DNA of 25,645 nucleotides from Synergistales bacterium. Its GTDB lineage: Bacteria; Synergistota; Synergistia; Synergistales; Aminobacteriaceae. Shown here in pieces: positions 21,722 through 25,645 of the stretch; position 1 is the first letter of the stretch; each line of letters starts with the position of its first letter. A program made the translations under genes and the position numbers. Location of the stretch: NCBI GenBank assembly GCA_025997955.1, contig BNVH01000059.1:1-25645 (forward strand). Direction: 5' to 3'. A model generated the notes under the pieces. The model did not search any database. It saw only the letters and a list, made by a program, of their open reading frames with translations, and was not told the origin of the DNA.

Positions 21722-23407
21722 TTATTGTGTAAGGTAACTGTAAACGCCGTTGCTCATAGCGTCGGCTATTGTTTGCTGGTATCTGGCATTAGCCAAAAGT
21801 TTAGCGTCGTTGACGTTGGTTACGAATCCGGTCTCCAACAAAACAGCCGGCATACCAGTTCCCCTCAGGACGAAAAACGGCGCCTGCTTTACGTGCCTCA
21901 TTATCAATCCCATTTTTTTACCCTCTTCGAGCAGCCGCTCGGCCGCTATTGTGCTCTCGTTTATTTTATTGTTTTGCTGCATATCGCCCAAGATTCTAAG
22001 CAACAGCTCGGTTTTGCGATCCGACGCCGCGCTGCCCTTGTCCTCTATGTATTCGCGGTTTTCTATCTTAGCCAAAGCCAAGGCGTCTTTGTCCGTGGGA
22101 AGCGCCATGAGGTAAATCTCGAAGCCGTAAGAGTTTTTCCCGGGCGGCAGGGCGTTGACGTGAATGCTGACAAACATGTCCGCGCCTGCCTCGTTGGCTA
22201 TGTCCGTGCGCTCCTGCAGCTTCAGGTAGACGTCCGTCCTTCGCGTCAATTTTACATTGAAGCCTTTGGCCTGCAATGATTTTTCCATTTTTAGAGCTAT
22301 GGCCAAGTTTATGTCTTTTTCCTTGATTCCGTTTCCTATGGCGCCTGGGTCGTTCCCGCCGTGCCCGGCGTCCACAACGACAAGCATCTTGCCCTTTTTC
22401 CCCGGCGCGCCATCGCGTCCGCCGCTACCCGCGGTCGCCGCAACCGCCGCCGCGTTGCCGCTGTCTTTTGGTTTGACCGGTTCTTTTACCACTGTTGGGG
22501 TGTTGAATACAAAATCCAAGACTATCCTTCGCGGGTTATCCAAGACTAATTTTTCGACGCGTACTCCCGCGGCCGAGAAGAGAAGCGAGAAAGAGGAATC
22601 TTTGTTCTTTACAAGCTCCACCTTCACCTCATCATAAGGCGACGGGACGCCCTGAACGTTGTCTTGAGTACGAACAAAATTCATAGCGACTTTGCCGGAC
22701 TGGAGATTTATGTCGGGGTTTGTCCCTTCGGTGCAGTCCATGACGGCGCGAATCTTCTCTTTTGACGTGCTCCATCTGACCGCGCGAAGCTCCCCCGGCT
22801 TTTCCGGCGTGGGCGGCGTTTGCGCAGATGAGCTGGGGGTGGCTGCCGCCGCAGGTGTGGGCGCGGTCGCAGGAACGGGCGTCGGCGCTAGTTTTGGGGT
22901 CATAGGAGTCGATACGACCGTGACTCGCTGCGGAGGCTGACTTTCCGCTTTGGGCTCGGCCGCCTTTGGTTGACTCACTTTTTGGGGTTTTGAGGCCGTG
23001 CCCTCGATTCTCAGTTTTTTGCCGTTTCCGGCGACGCGCTGAAAAAGACTCAGGGCGGAGCGAGTGTCAAGCCACCACCGTCCGTTTTGCACGTCGGCGG
23101 CGGCCAAAAGAGGGATTAGCTGACTGTTGTGCCAAGCCGCGAAAGCGTTCAGTACAACTCTAAGTTTGTCATTTCCTATAGATAGGACCAACTCCTCGCC
23201 CACCACCGACGCGTTCATGCCGAGAAGCGCCCCGGTGTCCGAGAGAGAAACTCGAAGCCCGTCCGGACCATTGATGGCCGGCACTTCGCCAAGCGCGGAG
23301 TCTCCTATAAAAAGCGTGGCGGCGCTTACCTCAGTCGCTATTAAAAGTATCAACAGCGACAAAAGCGCCTTCCTAAACGCGCAGCCCCACTCTTTATAGG
23401 TTTTCAT
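21722..23407 (-). CDS. exported AMIN-domain N-acetylmuramoyl-L-alanine amidase (amidase_3)
   Basis: This is a peptidoglycan amidase that cuts between muramic acid and L-alanine, used in cell separation and wall remodelling. The 561-residue protein starts with a signal peptide (hydrophobic 12-29, likely cut after EVSA). A domain resembling copper-amine-oxidase N-terminal folds follows (about 35-125), then a Pro/Ala/Thr-rich linker (about 140-205). An AMIN-like domain (about 205-305) ends in the strand VEKLVLDNPRRIVLDFVF. A zinc amidase domain (about 335-561) has VVVDAGHGGNDPGAIG, VSIHVNALP and AVLLETGFVTN. Its start overlaps the threonine aldolase stop as ATGA, and the GerMN gene follows. Confidence 0.93.
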   Translation of the reverse strand: MKTYKEWGCAFRKALLSLLILLIATEVSAATLFIGDSALGEVPAINGPDGLRVSLSDTGALLGMNASVVGEELVLSIGNDKLRVVLNAFAAWHNSQLIPLLAAADVQNGRWWLDTRSALSLFQRVAGNGKKLRIEGTASKPQKVSQPKAAEPKAESQPPQRVTVVSTPMTPKLAPTPVPATAPTPAAAATPSSSAQTPPTPEKPGELRAVRWSTSKEKIRAVMDCTEGTNPDINLQSGKVAMNFVRTQDNVQGVPSPYDEVKVELVKNKDSSFSLLFSAAGVRVEKLVLDNPRRIVLDFVFNTPTVVKEPVKPKDSGNAAAVAATAGSGGRDGAPGKKGKMLVVVDAGHGGNDPGAIGNGIKEKDINLAIALKMEKSLQAKGFNVKLTRRTDVYLKLQERTDIANEAGADMFVSIHVNALPPGKNSYGFEIYLMALPTDKDALALAKIENREYIEDKGSAASDRKTELLLRILGDMQQNNKINESTIAAERLLEEGKKMGLIMRHVKQAPFFVLRGTGMPAVLLETGFVTNVNDAKLLANARYQQTIADAMSNGVYSYLTQ

Positions 23408-24450
23408 CCGAGCTTTCTATACTCCTCGACTATGACGGAAGCCGCCGTTTGCGCCTGGGCGCGGCTCACGTCAAGGTGAGTGACAAGCCTAAACGTATCG
23501 GAGGAGGTTTTATTGAATATCACCTCGCGCGCTCTGCAAGCGGCTAATAGTTTGTCGGCGTCCGTCTCGCTTTTGGCGCTAAAATAAACCATATTCGTCG
23601 CTCGGGCTACCTCGAAAACGCGAAGTCCGCCTTTTTGGAGAACGTCTTTTATAAGGCTCGCGTTGTCGTGGTCGTCCTTGAGGCGCGCCACATTGTTTTC
23701 AAGAGCGTACAGCCCCGCCGACGCGACCACGCCGACCTGACGGAGTCCGCCTCCGACTTTCTTGCGCCAATATCGCGCGCGGTCTATAAAGTCAGAGGAC
23801 GCGCATATAAGGCTTCCCATGGGAGCGCCGAGCCCCTTGGACAGACAAATCTGCACGCTGTCCACGTCCTTTGCCATCTCAGCGGGCGTGACGCCAAGCG
23901 CTACTGTCGCGTTAAAGAGTCTTGCCCCGTCCATATGTACCGATAAGCCGTTTTCGTGCGCCCACCCCACAAGAGAAGCCACTTCCTGCGGCGTGGAAGC
24001 GTGTCCGCCGCCGCGATTATGCGTGTTCTCGATGCAGAGCAGCTTTGCCGTCGCGAAGTGGACGTTGCCCTTTGCCGGCATAACTCGCTCCAATTCCTCT
24101 ATGGAGGGCAAGCTCTTCGCGTCGTCTACCTGAAGCGGGACCATTCCACCTAGAACGGCCAAGCCGCCGCCCTCGTAATTAAGGATATGAGAGTCTTTTC
24201 CGATCAAAACACCATCGCCCCTAACGCAGTGGGTAAGCAAAGATACGAGGTTGCCCTGAGTGCCGGACGTGACGTAGAGCGCGGCCTCCTTGCCCAAGAG
24301 CTGAGCGCCGGCGCGCTCAAGAAGCACAACTGTCGGGTCCTCGCCGTAGACATCGTCCCCGACCTCCGCCTCGCTCATTATCTTGCGCATAGCCGCGCTC
24401 GGCTTGGTGACGGTATCGCTTTTTAAGTCTATAGGGAAAGCGGACAACAA
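23404..24450 (-). CDS. ltaE: low-specificity L-threonine aldolase
   Basis: This PLP enzyme splits L-threonine (and allo-threonine) into glycine and acetaldehyde. The 348-residue protein starts IDLKSDTVTKPSAAMRKIMS and has GDDVYGEDPTV, LYVTSGTQGNLVSLL, ENTHNRGGG, VHMDGARLFNA and the PLP lysine in ICLSKGLGAPMGS. The start is TTG 24450 (the next codon is also TTG), set by AGGAGG about 6-9 nt upstream; no ATG is available. It is coupled by ATGA overlap to the amidase gene. In front is a 10-bp direct repeat (24467-24487). Confidence 0.95.
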   Translation of the reverse strand: MLSAFPIDLKSDTVTKPSAAMRKIMSEAEVGDDVYGEDPTVVLLERAGAQLLGKEAALYVTSGTQGNLVSLLTHCVRGDGVLIGKDSHILNYEGGGLAVLGGMVPLQVDDAKSLPSIEELERVMPAKGNVHFATAKLLCIENTHNRGGGHASTPQEVASLVGWAHENGLSVHMDGARLFNATVALGVTPAEMAKDVDSVQICLSKGLGAPMGSLICASSDFIDRARYWRKKVGGGLRQVGVVASAGLYALENNVARLKDDHDNASLIKDVLQKGGLRVFEVARATNMVYFSAKSETDADKLLAACRAREVIFNKTSSDTFRLVTHLDVSRAQAQTAASVIVEEYRKLG

Positions 24451-24466
24451 AACGCACCTCCTAAAT

Positions 24467-24487
24467 TGACTATAAAATGACTATAAA
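24467..24487. repeat. 10-bp direct repeat upstream of ltaE
   Basis: TGACTATAAA occurs at 24467-24476 and 24478-24487, an 11-bp period, in an AT-rich 55-bp gap. The period of about one helical turn suits binding of a protein to one face of the DNA. The region may hold the promoter of the ltaE-amidase-GerMN-rdgB-dprA run. Confidence 0.4.
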
Positions 24488-24505
24488 TTCAATAATATAT
24501 AAATT

Positions 24506-25333
24506 TCAAAGCCCTCCGCAAAAGACTGCCCAAGGCAAAAGGTCCTCGGTTACGGCGACGCCCACATGCTTGCCAGCGTGAGAGTGTCCGTGAAAATCAG
24601 ACCCGGCCGTGGGGTGAAGCCCAAATTCCCGCGTAAACTCAAGACAACGGTAAACAACGCTCAGCGACGCCCCCTGGAACCAACATTCCATACCCCAAAG
24701 CCCCGCATCTTTTAGGCGGCGCAAGATAGGCGGTAAGTCATCCAAGTCGGGCGTCGTTTGGAGCGGGTGAGCCAACACCGGAAAGCCGTCGGCCGCGCGA
24801 AGGAGGCTTATACATTCCTCGGGCGGCAAGAGAGGGCGCGGCGCATATGCCGCAGCGCCGCGAGCTAAATATCGCTCGAAAGCGGAGCTTATACTCGGAA
24901 CATATCCTTTGTTCACCATAGCCAAAGCTATATGCGGACGCCCCACGACATCAGACCCCGCATAACTTCTTGCTTCCTCAAGAGTTATATCGAACCCTAT
25001 CTCGCGCAGACGCTCGCATATACGTATATTGCGCTCAAGCCGCGCGGAGCGGTTTTTTTCGAGGGCGTCCCGCAATGCCTTGTTTTCAAGGTCGAAGCGG
25101 TATCCTATGATATGCAAAACACCGCCGTAAGCCGCCGAAACCTCCACGCCGGACACGCCCTTTATAGATGACGCCCGACACCGGGCTAAAAACAACTTCA
25201 CCCCGTCGGTATTGTCGTGGTCAGTCAGGGCGGCCACAGAAACGCCATACTTTTTTAAAGACAAAACCAACTCGGGCGGAGAAAGCTCACCGTCCGAAAA
25301 AGTACTGTGAAGATGAAGGTCTATTCTGATCAT
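24506..25333 (-). CDS. PHP-domain metal-dependent phosphoesterase
   Basis: This is a 275-residue PHP hydrolase. The metal-binding motifs appear in order: IDLHLHSTFSDGELSPPE, ALTDHDNTDG, VSGVEVSA, FPVLAHPLQT and TAGSDFHGHSH. Stand-alone members of this group act on nucleotides such as 3',5'-bisphosphates or as small phosphoesterases, but the substrate is not certain here. ATG 25333 has GAGG at 7-nt spacing; an in-frame TTG at 25339 is less likely. It lies between the cheW fragment and ltaE on the same strand. Confidence 0.9.
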   Translation of the reverse strand: MIRIDLHLHSTFSDGELSPPELVLSLKKYGVSVAALTDHDNTDGVKLFLARCRASSIKGVSGVEVSAAYGGVLHIIGYRFDLENKALRDALEKNRSARLERNIRICERLREIGFDITLEEARSYAGSDVVGRPHIALAMVNKGYVPSISSAFERYLARGAAAYAPRPLLPPEECISLLRAADGFPVLAHPLQTTPDLDDLPPILRRLKDAGLWGMECWFQGASLSVVYRCLEFTREFGLHPTAGSDFHGHSHAGKHVGVAVTEDLLPWAVFCGGL

Positions 25334-25380
25334 GGGCAAGCCTCAGTGCCGGCAAGCCCTTAAAAAAGGCAAAATCGGGC

Positions 25381-25590
25381 TTATTCCTTACCTAAGTCTT
25401 CAGTGAGAATCTGGTCTAAGTCGAACAGCGACGTTATATCCAAAAGCAGAATCAGACGACCGTCAGCTGGCTTGGCAACCCACATGACATAGCGCTTATC
25501 CATAGCCGTCGATAGCTTTGTGGCCGACTCAAGCTGCGCGTCGTATATAGTCCTGACCTCGCGCACCGAGTTGACTATGATACCGAACAT
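25381..25590 (-). CDS. cheW: C-terminal part of CheW-like chemotaxis coupling protein (N-terminus missing)
   Basis: CheW couples chemoreceptors to the CheA kinase. The visible part reads MFGIIVNSVREVRTIYDAQL, then YVMWVAKPADGRLILLLDIT and SLFDLDQILTEDLGKE before the stop at 25383. This is the second SH3-like half of CheW (GIIVNSV, GVAK-like, LLLDI). The reading frame can be drawn up to 25623, but everything above 25588 is the reverse complement of this gene's own 3' end, so the apparent start MRIWSKSNSDV is not real. The true N-terminal half lies beyond the window or was lost. The gene points to chemotaxis in this organism. Confidence 0.75.
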   Translation of the reverse strand: MFGIIVNSVREVRTIYDAQLESATKLSTAMDKRYVMWVAKPADGRLILLLDITSLFDLDQILTEDLGKE

Positions 25591-25645
25591 AACGTCGCTG
25601 TTCGACTTAGACCAGATTCTCACTGAAGACTTAGGTAAGGAATAA
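25381..25645. repeat. 57-bp perfect inverted repeat ending exactly at the window edge
   Basis: Bases 25589-25645 are the exact reverse complement of 25381-25437, with 151 bp between the arms. The match stops at 25437/25438 and 25588/25589 and is otherwise cut off only by the window end, so it may be longer. One arm holds the stop codon and last 18 codons of cheW. A fold-back chimera is the likeliest origin. Confidence 0.97.

Noticed and set aside
25334..25380. A possible terminator between cheW and the PHP gene
   Set aside because: AAGCCC/GGGCTT can pair only over a 17-nt loop with the T run inside the loop, which is not a normal intrinsic terminator.
25589..25623. The apparent cheW start at GTG 25623
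   Set aside because: These bases are an inverted copy of the cheW 3' end, so the predicted N-terminus is an artefact.

Overview
This is a compact bacterial chromosomal window of moderate GC content. It holds about 23 protein genes, almost all recognisable, and I see no rRNA, tRNA, CRISPR array, insertion sequence or prophage. The gene content fits a diderm, motile anaerobe-like bacterium, and my best guess is the phylum Synergistota. The reasons are an rpsF-ssb-rpsR-DUF2232-rplI-dnaB block, an exported enzyme that ends in S-layer-homology-like repeats, an AMIN amidase paired with a GerMN protein, a YvyF-like flagellar-type zinc ribbon and a CheW fragment. This assignment is an inference from gene order and protein style, not a measured result.

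Layout. 1-2563 (minus): carB, cut by the left edge. 2564-2813: a divergent promoter region with a good sigma70-type promoter and a hairpin leader in front of rpsF. 2814-6838 (plus): rpsF, ssb, rpsR, a DUF2232/YybS-like membrane protein, rplI and dnaB, a translation and replication operon. 6875-8998 (plus): a fusion of a PTS EIIC-type sugar-binding membrane domain to a complete c-di-GMP phosphodiesterase EAL domain. 8995-11738 (minus): pnp followed by dut, separated by an exact 17-bp tandem duplication. 11875-14456 (plus): a small zinc-ribbon gene overlapping by ATGA with an exported FAD oxidoreductase that ends in SLH-like repeats. 14453-17478 (minus): a DEAD-box (here DEGD) RNA helicase, a HAD phosphatase and an O6-alkylguanine-DNA alkyltransferase. 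17637-18464 (minus): a class IV aminotransferase. 18622-19200 (plus): an exported cyclophilin. 19204-25333 (minus): PHP phosphoesterase, threonine aldolase, AMIN/amidase_3, GerMN protein, rdgB and dprA, tightly packed. 25381-25590 (minus): the C-terminal part of CheW.

How it works together. The plus-strand block couples ribosomal proteins with SSB and the replicative helicase. Several genes serve nucleotide-pool and nucleic-acid quality (dut, rdgB, ogt, dprA) or RNA turnover (pnp, helicase). The amidase and GerMN pair points to envelope remodelling. EIIC-EAL and CheW point to nutrient-linked motility or biofilm signalling.

Caution. The last 57 bases are a perfect reverse complement of 25381-25437 and run to the exact window end. 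This looks like a fold-back amplification or assembly artefact at a contig end, so the apparent N-terminus of the CheW reading frame is not real. The strongest biological leads are the EIIC-EAL fusion, the micro-ORF created by the duplication in front of dut, the structured leaders of rpsF and the helicase, and the zinc-ribbon/FAD-SLH overlap.
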